NCBI GenBank assembly: GCA_031278715.1
Contig: JAITJW010000147.1
Location: 1 to 55,183, forward strand
DNA: 55,183 nt
From: Treponema sp.
GTDB lineage: Bacteria; Spirochaetota; Spirochaetia; Treponematales; Breznakiellaceae
Direction of reading: 5' to 3'
The first letter of the stretch is position 1; each line of letters begins with the position of its first letter. The position numbers and the translations under genes are program-made. Under the pieces are notes generated by a model. The model was not told the origin of the DNA, did no database searches, and saw only the letters and a list, made by a program, of their open reading frames with translations. This document shows positions 25,596 to 33,337 of this stretch, piece after piece.

Positions 25596-26732
25596 ATGAG
25601 TTTACAGGCGTTGGTGGAAATTTCCCGGTTTTACGGGTCCAATCCGGATTATGTGGTTGCCGGAGGCGGCAATACCTCGTTCAAGGGCAGGGATTATCTT
25701 TACGTAAAGGCTTCGGGAACCAGTCTGGCCGATGCCCGGCCCGGCGATTTTGTCAAGATGGACAGGGGGGCTTTGGCGCGTATCTGGGGAAAAACCTATC
25801 CCGCCGACCCCGGGGAGCGGGAAGCCGCAGTTCTGGCCGACATGATGGCCGCCAGAGTTCCCGGTGAGGAAAACAAGCGGCCCAGCGTGGAAACCCTGCT
25901 TCACGATATTCTTCCCTTTGCCTTTGTCGTTCATACCCATCCCGCACTGGTAAACGGTATTACCTGTGCCCAAAACGGTAAAGCCTGCGCCGCAGAACTT
26001 TTCGCCGGCGGAAGCCTGTGGATTCCCTCGACAAACCCCGGGTACATTCTCTCAAAGGTCGTAAAAGACGCTATGGACGACTACAGGGCCCAAAAGGGCA
26101 AGGTCCCCGATATTATCTTTCTGCAGAACCACGGGGTCTTTGCCGGGGCCAATACGACAGAGGGCGTTAAAGTCGTTTATGACAGGATAATGAACACCAT
26201 AGGCGGGAAGATCAAACGAAAACCCGATTTAAGCGAACAACAGGATTCGTTTGGAAACTCCGGCGCTACGGGCGGGGAACTCATGGCAGTGGCGGCCAGT
26301 ATAAGCGGCCAGGCGCAGTGGTTTGTCAAATTTGAACGGAACGCGGAGCTTGTCCGGTTTACCGCCAGCGAAGACGCTTTCAAGGCCGTGTCCCGGGCAT
26401 TTTCACCGGATCATATCGTCTACGCCGGAAGTGAGCCTTTGTTTATAGACGCTGCCGTGGCAGGAAGCGCCGGTGGCATCAGGGAAGCCCTCAAAAACCA
26501 CACCGAAAAAACAGGCGTTGTCCCTAAAACCGTGGCGGTTCAGGGCTTGGGCGTCTTCGGCATGGGCAGTTCCGAAAACGCTGCCGCCAATGCCGTCAGG
26601 CTTTTCAACGACGCGGTTAAGGTGGCGGTTTACACCGAAAGTTTCGGTGGCCCACTTTTTATGTCGCCTGAGCAGACGGCGTTCATCACCAACTGGGAAG
26701 TCGAGCGTTACCGCACAAAGGTTGCCCAATAG
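25596..26732 (+). CDS. Class II aldolase, rhamnulose-1-phosphate aldolase-like, 378 aa
   Basis: The class II aldolase/adducin fold is shown by VVAGGGNTSFKGRDYLYVKA and SGTSLADARPGDFV, the metal-binding FVVHTHPALVNGITCA and the later IIFLQNHGVFAGANT (third His). The C-terminal 170 residues match the tail of aldolase domains from fused aldolase/short-chain-dehydrogenase proteins; here the dehydrogenase is a separate gene two positions downstream (28133). The enzyme should split a ketose-derived substrate by a zinc-dependent retro-aldol reaction, probably giving a glycolaldehyde- or lactaldehyde-type product, or perform the related reaction on a sugar acid. It is the first gene of the plus-strand arm of the DeoR locus, 42 bp before the dehydratase gene. 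Confidence 0.85.
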   Translation: MSLQALVEISRFYGSNPDYVVAGGGNTSFKGRDYLYVKASGTSLADARPGDFVKMDRGALARIWGKTYPADPGEREAAVLADMMAARVPGEENKRPSVETLLHDILPFAFVVHTHPALVNGITCAQNGKACAAELFAGGSLWIPSTNPGYILSKVVKDAMDDYRAQKGKVPDIIFLQNHGVFAGANTTEGVKVVYDRIMNTIGGKIKRKPDLSEQQDSFGNSGATGGELMAVAASISGQAQWFVKFERNAELVRFTASEDAFKAVSRAFSPDHIVYAGSEPLFIDAAVAGSAGGIREALKNHTEKTGVVPKTVAVQGLGVFGMGSSENAAANAVRLFNDAVKVAVYTESFGGPLFMSPEQTAFITNWEVERYRTKVAQ

Positions 26733-26773
26733 ACGTTGTAAAAGAACGCAGAAAAGCTGCAAAAGGAGTAAGC

Positions 26774-27976
26774 ATGCCAAACATAACGATTAAGAAGGTC
26801 AAGGCAATTCTGACTGCCCCGGTGGGGATCAATCTGATTGTAGTCAAGGTCGAAACTTCGGTACCGGGACTGTATGGCCTGGGCTGCGCAACCTTTGCCT
26901 ACCTGGAAAAGGCGGTAAAATGTGTGGTGGAGGATTACTTTGATCCCCTGCTCCACGGACGGGACGCGGCGAACATCGAAGATATCTGGCAGCTTATGAA
27001 CAACAACTCCTACTGGCGCAACGGTCCTGTTATTAATAACGCCATTTCCGGAGTGGATATGGCCCTGTGGGACATCAAAGGCAAACTGGCCAATATGCCG
27101 CTTTACGATCTCCTGGGCGGCAAATCCCGGTCTGCCGCGGCAGTTTACCGTCATGCCGACGGCAAGACTCTGGAAGAAATTGCGGAGAACGTACAGAAGT
27201 TCCGGGACCAGGGGGTTCAGCATATACGGATCCAGTGGGGCGGCTACGGCGGAAAATCCGAAAACATTCACCGGCCTGATGCCGTACCGCAGGGAATCTA
27301 CTACGATCCCAAACTTTATATACGGAACACAATAAAACTCTTTGAGTATATCCGGAACAAAACAGGCTACGATGTTGAACTGCTCCACGATACCCACGAG
27401 CGCATAAGCCCGATAGACGCGGTGGTCCTTGCCAAAGAACTGGAACCCTTTAGGCTTTTTTTCCTGGAAGATATTCTTTCCCCCGAACAGGGGGATTGGT
27501 TCCGCATGATCCGCAGCCAATGTTCCACCCCCATTGCCAACGGAGAACTCTACAACAACCCCAAGGAATGGGATTTCCTCATCACCAACCGGCTTATCGA
27601 CTTTATCCGGGTCCATATCAGCCAGATAGGAGGGATCACGGCGGCCCGCAAATTGGCGATTTTCTGCGAGCAATTCGGTATCCGTACCGCTTGGCATGGC
27701 CCCGGCGACGTGTCCCCTGTAGGCCATGCCGCCAACATCCACCTGGATCTGGTATGCCGGAACTTCGGCATCCAGGAATGGAGCGGTATCAGGGATGCTT
27801 CCCTGGAAGTCTTTCCGGGTTCCCCGGAACTGCGGAACGGCTATGTCTACGCCAACGACAAGCCCGGCCTGGGGATCGACATTAACGAGGAATTGGCAGC
27901 CAGGTATCCCTGCAAAACCGAGCCTACCGGCTGGACCCAGACCCGGATCCCCGACGGCGCCCTATACACGCCCTGA
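26774..27976 (+). CDS. Enolase-superfamily sugar-acid dehydratase (RspA/ManD type)
   Basis: 400 aa, the normal length of the mannonate-dehydratase/RspA group. Family marks in order: VYRHADGKT, the metal-ligand segment ELLHDTHERISPIDAVVLAK, FFLEDILSPEQ, IANGELYNNPKEW, DFIRVHISQIGGITAARKLA, RTAWHGPGDVSPVGHAAN and IQEWSG. These supply the Asp/Glu/Glu magnesium ligands and the catalytic His. Members dehydrate aldonic acids such as D-mannonate or D-gluconate to 2-keto-3-deoxy acids, often weakly, so the true substrate may differ. It lies between the aldolase and SDR genes, and a plausible role is to make the 2-oxoacid used by the pathway. Confidence 0.88.
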   Translation: MPNITIKKVKAILTAPVGINLIVVKVETSVPGLYGLGCATFAYLEKAVKCVVEDYFDPLLHGRDAANIEDIWQLMNNNSYWRNGPVINNAISGVDMALWDIKGKLANMPLYDLLGGKSRSAAAVYRHADGKTLEEIAENVQKFRDQGVQHIRIQWGGYGGKSENIHRPDAVPQGIYYDPKLYIRNTIKLFEYIRNKTGYDVELLHDTHERISPIDAVVLAKELEPFRLFFLEDILSPEQGDWFRMIRSQCSTPIANGELYNNPKEWDFLITNRLIDFIRVHISQIGGITAARKLAIFCEQFGIRTAWHGPGDVSPVGHAANIHLDLVCRNFGIQEWSGIRDASLEVFPGSPELRNGYVYANDKPGLGIDINEELAARYPCKTEPTGWTQTRIPDGALYTP

Positions 27977-27994
27977 TTATTGCGGAACATTAGA

Positions 27995-28025
27995 CTTTCC
28001 TAAAACTAACCGGGTTTTGGGAAAG
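27995..28025 (+). repeat. Palindromic repeat of the CTTTCCCAAAAC family
   Basis: CTTTCCTAAAAC (27995-28006) pairs with GTTTTGGGAAAG (28014-28025) around a 7-base loop. It lies between the dehydratase and SDR genes and could act as a partial terminator. A half copy (CTTTTCCCAAAACC) follows at about 28064. Confidence 0.55.
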
Positions 28026-28132
28026 CAAGTTTAATTTAGAGGGAAAAGTGAACATTTGGCCGCTTTTCCCAAAACCATTCCCACAAGCAGCCGGATTACG
28101 GGAACAGCTTGTGCTTCAAGGAGATAAACAAA

Positions 28133-28936
28133 ATGGCTAAAAATGTGTTTATCACCGGCGGCAGCCGGGGGATTGGCGCCGGGATTGCGCAGGTACTGTC
28201 GGATTCCGGCTATGATGTAGCCTTTACGTATAATGAGATGGCAGAGTCCGCAGAAACCCTCAAAAAAGAAATAGAGGCCAAGGGCCGCCGCTGTTTTTAT
28301 TACCAGGCCTCCCTTCAAAATGCCGACGTCCCCCAAAAGGTAACGGAACAGGCAATACAGGACCTGGGGGGTATAGACCTGCTGGTCTGTAACGCCGGTC
28401 TTACCCGCCATAACGACATCCTCAACATGGACCCCGCCCTTATCGACTTTTTATTCGGCCTTAATTTCCGGTCCTACCTGCTCTGTTCCAAGACAGCGGC
28501 CAATGACATGGTAGCCCGCGGGGTAAAGGGGAACATCATCTTTATTAGCTCCACCCGTGGCATACGGGCCTACCCGGAGGACACCCTGTACGGAGCCCTT
28601 AAAGCCGCCCTGAACCGGGCCGCCGAATCTATGGCCCTCAACCTGGCAAAGTACCACATCCGCGTGAACTGCGTGGCCCCCGGCGCCACCGCGGTCCGGG
28701 GAGACTACAACCCGGAAGAACTTACCAAAGGTTTCGCCTCCCATATCCCCCTGGGCCGCCGGGGCACCCCCCGTGAAGTAGGCTACCTGGTCCACTATAT
28801 CGCCAGCGACGAGGCGGACTACATGACCGGTAACGTCATTAAGCTGGACGGCGGGCTTATCCTCCCCGGCATGCCGGAAGGGGGGAACCTCTGGCCCCTG
28901 CCAAAAACCAGTGCTATTACACAGTCAGCGTTATAA
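28133..28936 (+). CDS. Short-chain dehydrogenase/reductase, 267 aa
   Basis: A classical SDR: cofactor motif FITGGSRGIGAGIA, VCNAGLTR, active-site Ser in FISSTRGIRAYPEDTLYGAL with Tyr-x-x-x-Lys (YGALK), VNCVAPGATAVRGD, and a C-terminal MTGNVIKLDGG. Start ATG 28133 has AAGGAGATAAACAA just upstream. It probably oxidises or reduces the hydroxyacid or deoxy-keto intermediate made by the neighbouring dehydratase and aldolase. The 157-bp gap to the dehydratase gene contains a palindromic repeat, so expression may be uncoupled. Confidence 0.87.
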   Translation: MAKNVFITGGSRGIGAGIAQVLSDSGYDVAFTYNEMAESAETLKKEIEAKGRRCFYYQASLQNADVPQKVTEQAIQDLGGIDLLVCNAGLTRHNDILNMDPALIDFLFGLNFRSYLLCSKTAANDMVARGVKGNIIFISSTRGIRAYPEDTLYGALKAALNRAAESMALNLAKYHIRVNCVAPGATAVRGDYNPEELTKGFASHIPLGRRGTPREVGYLVHYIASDEADYMTGNVIKLDGGLILPGMPEGGNLWPLPKTSAITQSAL

Positions 28937-29005
28937 AAGGGGGCTGTGTTTGTAATTCCCCGCCGGGAGACGAAAGTGTAATCTCATTACCGCAATTTCA
29001 TTGCT

Positions 29006-29165
29006 GCTAGCAGCCTGTTGCGCTTCGCGCTTAAAATCTCAAGACCTTATGGCTACGCCATAAGGTCAAAAATCGCCTGAAAAGGCGATTTTTGACCCTA
29101 CAAACTGCCAAGCGGCGTCGCCAAGCGAACCAGAGGTTCGCAAAGCAGCCCAATAATCAGGCTGT
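29006..29165. repeat. Hairpin-rich intergenic element flanked by CAGCCTG / CAGGCTG
   Basis: Starts with the 20-bp dispersed repeat (29006-29025) and ends with CAGGCTG, its inverted core. Between lie several palindromes in series: GCGCTTCGCGC (29020-29030); GACCTTATGGC-TAC-GCCATAAGGTC (29043-29067); GGTCAAAAATCGCC pairing with GGCGATTTTTGACC (29064-29097), which competes with the preceding stem for GGTC; GGCGTCGCC (about 29113-29121); and GCGAACC-AGA-GGTTCGC (29126-29142). It may be a composite REP-like or MITE-like element or a structured RNA. It follows the SDR stop. Confidence 0.6.
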
Positions 29166-29175
29166 TGGTAAAACT

Positions 29176-29375
29176 TTATAACTCCCGGATTTGGACTTTC
29201 GTCAGTCCGGTAATCTGAACAATTTGTTCATCTGCCTCATCTCATAGGCCCTCAGCGCTTCCCTCCCCCTGAAAATAACTCAAAGTTCACGATGTTTATC
29301 GCTATCATCTTCGAAAAAGGCATCAAATACCTGTCCTTTTCGGTCTTTCTCAATTCCTCTTTATCTCACATGGGT
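29176..29375 (-). pseudogene. Degenerate coding remnant, end resembles Rpn/PD-(D/E)XK transposase proteins
   Basis: On the minus strand the frame ending at 29176 reads DEQIVQITGLTKVQIREL, like the closing 'iTGLs.eeI..L' motif of Rpn-family nuclease/transposase proteins. Just upstream another frame gives GREALRAYEMRQMNK, also typical of that family, so a frameshift or deletion separates them. A further open piece, DRKGQVFDAFFEDDSDKHRE, lies in the frame of the adjoining remnant after a TAA. There is no intact gene. The family call rests on two short segments. Confidence 0.4.
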
Positions 29376-29727
29376 ATTGACTAATTCGAGTCTGTCCATA
29401 TCGGGATACACAATTTTTATTTTATTTTCATCAGATAAACCAGTGTTGAAATTTGAAATGGTATCAAACAAGCGCTGATTTTCATATCTCCAGCCTGCTT
29501 CTCTCCAGGGATAAAATATTGGAAACTGGGTATATTCGTCATTGTCTTTGTTTAATGAATGGCCCCCTTCCAAAAAAATGTAACGTACTCCGGAATCATA
29601 GAGGGAAATTATATTATTCGCTAGAAATAATTCTTCGTTTAACCCTGTATGTGTTTCACTTGAGCTTGTTCCAAAACTAATTGACTGTGCGCTAAACGCG
29701 CACGGTTTTGGAACAAGCTCTAATGAT
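29361..29727 (-). pseudogene. Truncated gene remnant of unknown family
   Basis: An open stretch without a proper start, about 120 codons. It reads SFGTSSSETHTGLNEELF, ANNIISLYDSGVRYIFLEGG, then PIFYPWREAGWRYENQRLFD and ends NTHVR. The composition is that of a real protein. The 5' part runs into the palindrome at 29662-29720, which seems to have replaced the beginning. A TTG at 29573 could start only the last 70 codons. I do not recognise the family. Confidence 0.4.
29662..29720. repeat. Large palindrome with nested stem, CCAAAAC family
   Basis: GAGCTTGTTCCAAAAC (29662-29677) is an exact inverted copy of GTTTTGGAACAAGCTC (29705-29720). Inside is a second stem, GTGCG-CTAAA-CGCAC. It lies at the junction of two truncated genes on opposite strands. 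Confidence 0.7.
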
Positions 29728-29729
29728 AA

Positions 29730-30050
29730 TATATTTCATTCCATACCACCGTAAGCATCAGCCAGCTGAACGTTGGCAACACCCACACTATAGCGGCCAG
29801 TGAAAAACCCGCCGCAAAATATGTCGGCATCTATGTAGGTGAGGCGCTGGAAGCGGCGACCGGAACCGCCATTATCGACAACCTGGAGATTGAAGAGACG
29901 ACCTTAAGGGACTATACCTTCGGAAACACCACCGCCAACGGACTGGCCTTATCGACCGTCAAGGCCGGAGATACTTTTTTCCTCCTTGATCTCAGCGCCC
30001 TGACAGGGGCCACCTTTACTACCACGATCAGCGTCAAAAACCACGACTAA
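29730..30050 (+). pseudogene. 3' remnant of a plus-strand gene, 106 codons, unknown function
   Basis: The frame opens right after a TAA at 29727 and has no start codon. It reads ISQLNVGNTHTIAASEKPAA, YVGIYVGEALEAATGTAIID, LSTVKAGDTFFLLDLSAL and ends TTTISVKNHD at a TAA (30048-30050). Codon use is like the neighbours, and a strong terminator follows 18 bp later, so this is the true 3' end of a gene whose front is lost at the palindrome. The Thr/Gly/Ala-rich beta pattern suggests a surface or extracellular protein. Confidence 0.5.
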
Positions 30051-30067
30051 GAACGCGGGGCACCCCT

Positions 30068-30102
30068 AAACCGCCCCGCCGCAGAAAGCGGCGGGGCGGT
30101 TT
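30068..30102 (+). terminator. Strong intrinsic terminator
   Basis: AAACCGCCCCGCCGC (30068-30082), loop AGAAA, GCGGCGGGGCGGTTT (30088-30102). A perfect GC-rich stem of 12 bp with A/T ends. It closes the truncated gene ending at 30050. Confidence 0.8.
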
Positions 30103-30201
30103 GCCGGAACTGCATTATTTATGCGGTTCTGTGGTAGGGGTAAAATGTACAAACACTGCTGCGGGGCGTGAATTTGCTATAGCCTGCGCCGGTCCTGCCC
30201 C

Positions 30202-31149
30202 TTAATCCGCCCGGTCGCAATACTTCGCCATATATTCTTCCATCACCCGGATCATCCATGTTTCCAGGTGTTCATCATAGCGAACGGCGCCACCCTTGCT
30301 TACTTTGGCCCCCAGAAAATGGCCGATACCGGAATAAAGGGCCATAAAATAGTGGTCCACCCCGTATACATTCAACGCGCTGTTCAAAGCCGTGGAATTT
30401 GAATAAGGGACCAGTGCATCCGCAACATCATGGGCTATGATGGTAGGGGGAGTATCGGCCGCCAGAAATGAGAGAGGAGAAAGGGCCGCCAGGACCTGCC
30501 TGCCGGTTTCACTGTAACCTTCGCTGGTAATATCGCCTTCTACAATATCATAACCGGCGCCTTTTTCGGCCAGACTGTAAAAGATCTTTTCCAGCTTCAA
30601 TTTTTTGAAGTTATAAAAAAAAGCAATATCGCCCATGTCCGCCGGACCTGCCATGTCTACGCAAAAGGCCAGTGGTATCGGGCTAATCTTGTGGCGTTTA
30701 TAGGTGTAGAGCATGGCAAGATGCGCGCCGGAAGAGTGCCCTATGACGATCAGCTTTCCGGGCTCCGCATGATTCTGCAAAGAAAAATCCCGTATATAGG
30801 TAACTGCGGCGGCCACATCGTCTTCCAGATCCTCAATGTGGATGGTCTCATCAATGTACCGGTGGTTCATGGCCGCAACAATAAACTGGTCCCGGAACGT
30901 ATCCAGGAAAATCGGACGGTTTTCTTTGCCGCCGTACATCCATATTCCGCCATGAATAAAGAGGATGGTGCCTCGGGCAGCCCTATCGGGAATCGAAATA
31001 TCCACCACATTCCTTTCATGGGAACCGTAGCTCAGATTCTGATATTGCGTGTACCGAATCTCAACCGGCGTTTCCCCGGTAGAAGCGCAACCGGCAAGCA
31101 GAAAGGAGAGACACATCAAAACAAGCAAGTCCATAGTCAATTTTTTCAT
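30202..31149 (-). CDS. Alpha/beta-hydrolase lipoprotein (esterase/lipase type), 315 aa
   Basis: The signal peptide ends in a lipobox (FLLAGC), so the enzyme is lipid-anchored outside the cytoplasm. Hydrolase motifs: oxyanion-hole FIHGGIWMYGG, nucleophile elbow VIGHSSGAHLA, acid residue around IIAHDVADALVPYS, and the catalytic His in YSGIGHFLG. This is the esterase/lipase (BD-FAE-like) pattern; it may deacylate sugars or hydrolyse small esters. The AGGTGGTATT upstream of the start serves as ribosome site. It is a single gene, with a palindromic repeat between it and the glycosidase gene on the same strand. Confidence 0.85.
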   Translation of the reverse strand: MKKLTMDLLVLMCLSFLLAGCASTGETPVEIRYTQYQNLSYGSHERNVVDISIPDRAARGTILFIHGGIWMYGGKENRPIFLDTFRDQFIVAAMNHRYIDETIHIEDLEDDVAAAVTYIRDFSLQNHAEPGKLIVIGHSSGAHLAMLYTYKRHKISPIPLAFCVDMAGPADMGDIAFFYNFKKLKLEKIFYSLAEKGAGYDIVEGDITSEGYSETGRQVLAALSPLSFLAADTPPTIIAHDVADALVPYSNSTALNSALNVYGVDHYFMALYSGIGHFLGAKVSKGGAVRYDEHLETWMIRVMEEYMAKYCDRAD

Positions 31150-31227
31150 AATACCACCTCAACATTACTCAGGGAACGCGAACTCCGGTTTGGCCGTGGT
31201 TCCTAAAGCTTCTCTTATGAGGCTTTC

Positions 31228-31265
31228 CCAAAACTTCAGTTTTTGGGAAAGCAACCTTAGATTTA
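31228..31265 (-). repeat. 38-bp palindromic repeat, full match to 51328-51365
   Basis: The minus-strand sequence from 31265 to 31228 is identical over 38 bases to plus-strand 51328-51365. With the extra left-hand bases (31221-31227) it folds as GGCTTTCCCAAAACT pairing with AGTTTTTGGGAAAGC. It lies between the esterase and glycosidase genes. Confidence 0.75.
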
Positions 31266-31307
31266 TTATTATAATACATTTTCCGGACCTCATGATTGAT
31301 AAGCCAA

Positions 31308-32312
31308 TTAAAACGGCTCTGAACTTGCTACGCTGATAACCCGGTATTCGTTGCCGTTTTTCGTGCGGTCTCCGGGGCGCCAGGGCCGGACCGCATTGTA
31401 AAAATGGTAAAGCCGCTTCCCCTTGGTAATGATCGCGGCCTTGTGGGCGTGGATCGAATCGATTTCCCCTTCGGCGCCGTACTTTAGAATAGGCTCCTCC
31501 GCCATTTCCCAGTGGAACAGGTCCCGTGAACAGGCGATACCGTCCTGGGCGTGTTTATAATCATACCCAAAGAAAAAGTTGAGCCATAGATCGCCGTCCC
31601 GGCATATATTGGGATCCGACACAAAACGGCTGCGCCAGGTACCGTCTTCTACTTTAAGTACCGGATTGCCTTCGTACCGCTCCCAGTGAAGCAGGTCTTT
31701 CGAAGTGGCCAGCCCGGTCTGTTCGATCCAGCCGGATTCCTTGTTTTTCGCATTATAAAACAAATAAAAGAGATCCTGATGCCGGAAAAAGCAGGCTTTG
31801 TAGAGCCCCGCCTTTTCCCAATCCGCGCCGTCTCTCCAGGAATAAACCGGATCTTCCAGGCGATGCCAGTCGAGAAGATTCTCGTCTTCCGTCCAGGCAA
31901 ACCCCATTTCGGCAGCACCGGTCTCATAACCCGCCCCCGGATAGGAATGGTAGATCATCCAGTACTTGCCCTGAAACTTTTCAAGCCCGTAGTTTCCCCG
32001 GATATCCATATCCCTGAGTATCCAGGTACCGGCAATGCTGATACCGTCCCACTTGTCTTTTTTATCCAACCGTTTTAACACCATGCCGTGATGCTTCCAG
32101 TTAAGAAGGTCGTCGCTTACCGCCAGGGCGGACTGGTAGCCTGTCCCGTCAAAACCGGTATAAAGCATGAAGTACCGGCCCTGATGCTGAAACACAAAGG
32201 GAACGTCCACTGCAAGGGAATCAAACGCACCCTGGACGCCGGAACCTTCAAGTACCGCCTTCCCGTATTTGTAGGGGGTCGCGTAGGCTGTAAGTAACGA
32301 TACCGTGTTCAT
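31308..32312 (-). CDS. Five-bladed beta-propeller glycoside hydrolase (GH43/GH32/GH130-like), 334 aa
   Basis: Repeating blade sequences are visible: FVFQHQGRYFMLYTGFDGTG, ALAVSDDLLNWKHHGMVLKR, KYWMIYHSYPG, GLATSKDLLHWERYEG, RFVSDPNICRDGDLWLNFFF and GIACSRDLFHWEMAEEPIL. Such propellers carry acidic catalytic residues at blade starts; candidates are the Asp in SLAVDVPFV and the Asp in RFVSDPN. There is no signal peptide, so a cytoplasmic glycosidase or glycoside phosphorylase acting on imported oligosaccharides is likely. ATG 32312 is chosen because GGAGGAG precedes it; the frame stays open 32 codons further. Confidence 0.8.
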   Translation of the reverse strand: MNTVSLLTAYATPYKYGKAVLEGSGVQGAFDSLAVDVPFVFQHQGRYFMLYTGFDGTGYQSALAVSDDLLNWKHHGMVLKRLDKKDKWDGISIAGTWILRDMDIRGNYGLEKFQGKYWMIYHSYPGAGYETGAAEMGFAWTEDENLLDWHRLEDPVYSWRDGADWEKAGLYKACFFRHQDLFYLFYNAKNKESGWIEQTGLATSKDLLHWERYEGNPVLKVEDGTWRSRFVSDPNICRDGDLWLNFFFGYDYKHAQDGIACSRDLFHWEMAEEPILKYGAEGEIDSIHAHKAAIITKGKRLYHFYNAVRPWRPGDRTKNGNEYRVISVASSEPF

Positions 32313-32430
32313 GATAACTCCTCCATAATGGGCAATATCACCGGGGCTATGGCCCCTGGTCCGCATAGTGTAAAAATAATTGTACATAATTAATGCCCAG
32401 GACTTCAAGACGGCGCCCCAAGGCTAGATT

Positions 32431-32541
32431 TTATTTTGAGGCATTATTGAAGAGTTCACACGTGCCGCCCAGCGTTTCTGCGATCTTTCTTGCCGACCAC
32501 AAAGTGTTTCCGGTCCCGGAGAAATAAAATATCTTTGTCAT
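32431..32541 (-). pseudogene. Truncated flavodoxin-like fragment, 36 codons
   Basis: Reads MTKIFYFSGTGNTLWSARKI and then AETLGGTCELFNNASK before TAA. SGTGNT is the FMN phosphate-binding loop of flavodoxins and EFR1-type flavodoxin-ferredoxin proteins. Only the first strand, loop and helix remain of a domain that needs about 140 residues, so the gene is truncated. It starts 12 bp after the stop of the 143-residue protein upstream on the same strand. Confidence 0.6.
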
Positions 32542-32552
32542 TTTATGGGGTG

Positions 32553-32984
32553 TTAGGAGATGTCGGCCTTGACCTCGTATAACAAATTGCGGCGGATTTT
32601 GCTGCCACTGGAAAATACTTCCGGCATAATCCCTGCACAATAGGTAAGTTTTTCTTCAAAGTCTTTGAAAGTCTTTCCACTTTCCCTGCAGTACCGTTCG
32701 ATAACATCGCCGGCTTTTTTGAACCACTCTATCTGATTCTCCGTTACTACTTCTATCTCACGGGAACTTTTCTGATACATCGGATTTTTGGGCAGTATCA
32801 TAAACACCCGTTTATCAGTCTCTTCTACCTCGGCGTAATACTTTTCATACATTTCCGGGGTTAATTCATAAAATTCATCTTCCGCCGGCAGATAGCCCAT
32901 CCGAAAAATTTGTGTAAGGGCAGGTCCCACCTCAAAAAACATTTCATAAAAATGTTCACTCATAGTCATCTTAATTGTTCCCAT
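32553..32984 (-). CDS. Hypothetical protein, 143 aa, helical
   Basis: No known motif is recognised. The protein is acidic and predicted to be mainly helical, with aromatic-rich segments (MSEHFYEMFFEVG, YELTPEMYEKYYAEVEETDK, ENQIEWFKKAGDVIERYC). It has no signal peptide or membrane segment. ATG 32984 has GGAG 8 bases upstream; an internal ATG (MSEHF) is another possible start. It precedes a flavodoxin fragment and follows, at a distance, the ABC exporter pair. It could be a small regulator or cofactor-binding protein. Confidence 0.6.
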   Translation of the reverse strand: MGTIKMTMSEHFYEMFFEVGPALTQIFRMGYLPAEDEFYELTPEMYEKYYAEVEETDKRVFMILPKNPMYQKSSREIEVVTENQIEWFKKAGDVIERYCRESGKTFKDFEEKLTYCAGIMPEVFSSGSKIRRNLLYEVKADIS

Positions 32985-33102
32985 AATGGCGTCTCCTATA
33001 CAGCCTGTTGCACAGTATCACAGATCACTCCGGTTTTTCAATAGTTTAACAATGCTGGGGGTATTTGTAGTCAAGGAAGACCCTTTGGCAAGGTCCTGCC
33101 TT

Positions 33103-33333
33103 TCATGTCTCCCTTTTCATGACATTCCGTTCCATCCGCCGCCGGTACCGGTCAACCCTAAATACGCTATACACTCCCTGCTTCATGTGTGCATTGTAAA
33201 GATTCCCCGCACTCGTAATTATCGACACGATGTGACCGGTCTTTTGAAGTGACGTGATAACCCCGTCCTCGAAGAAATCTCCCACTTTGAGCGCCCGTAT
33301 CTCATCCTTGGGCACCTCTTTTTTCAGTAACAC
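33103..33333 (-). CDS. Small hypothetical protein, 76 aa
   Basis: Starts at GTG 33333, four bases after the stop of the ABC exporter gene, with GGAAGG and AGGG upstream. It reads LLKKEVPKDEIRALKVGDFF, then GVITSLQKTGHIVSIITSAG and ends with a very basic tail (RVDRYRRRMERNVMKRET). The middle looks like a small beta-barrel; the tail may bind nucleic acid or membrane. Coupling to the exporter operon is suggested by the spacing. I recognise no family; the reading frame also continues upstream inside the exporter gene, so some doubt about the start remains. Confidence 0.5.
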   Translation of the reverse strand: MLLKKEVPKDEIRALKVGDFFEDGVITSLQKTGHIVSIITSAGNLYNAHMKQGVYSVFRVDRYRRRMERNVMKRET

Positions 33334-33337
33334 TACC

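Noticed and set aside
29006-29165. tRNA or other standard RNA gene in the hairpin-rich stretch
   Set aside because: No cloverleaf, T-loop motif or acceptor pairing; the stems are simple nested palindromes.
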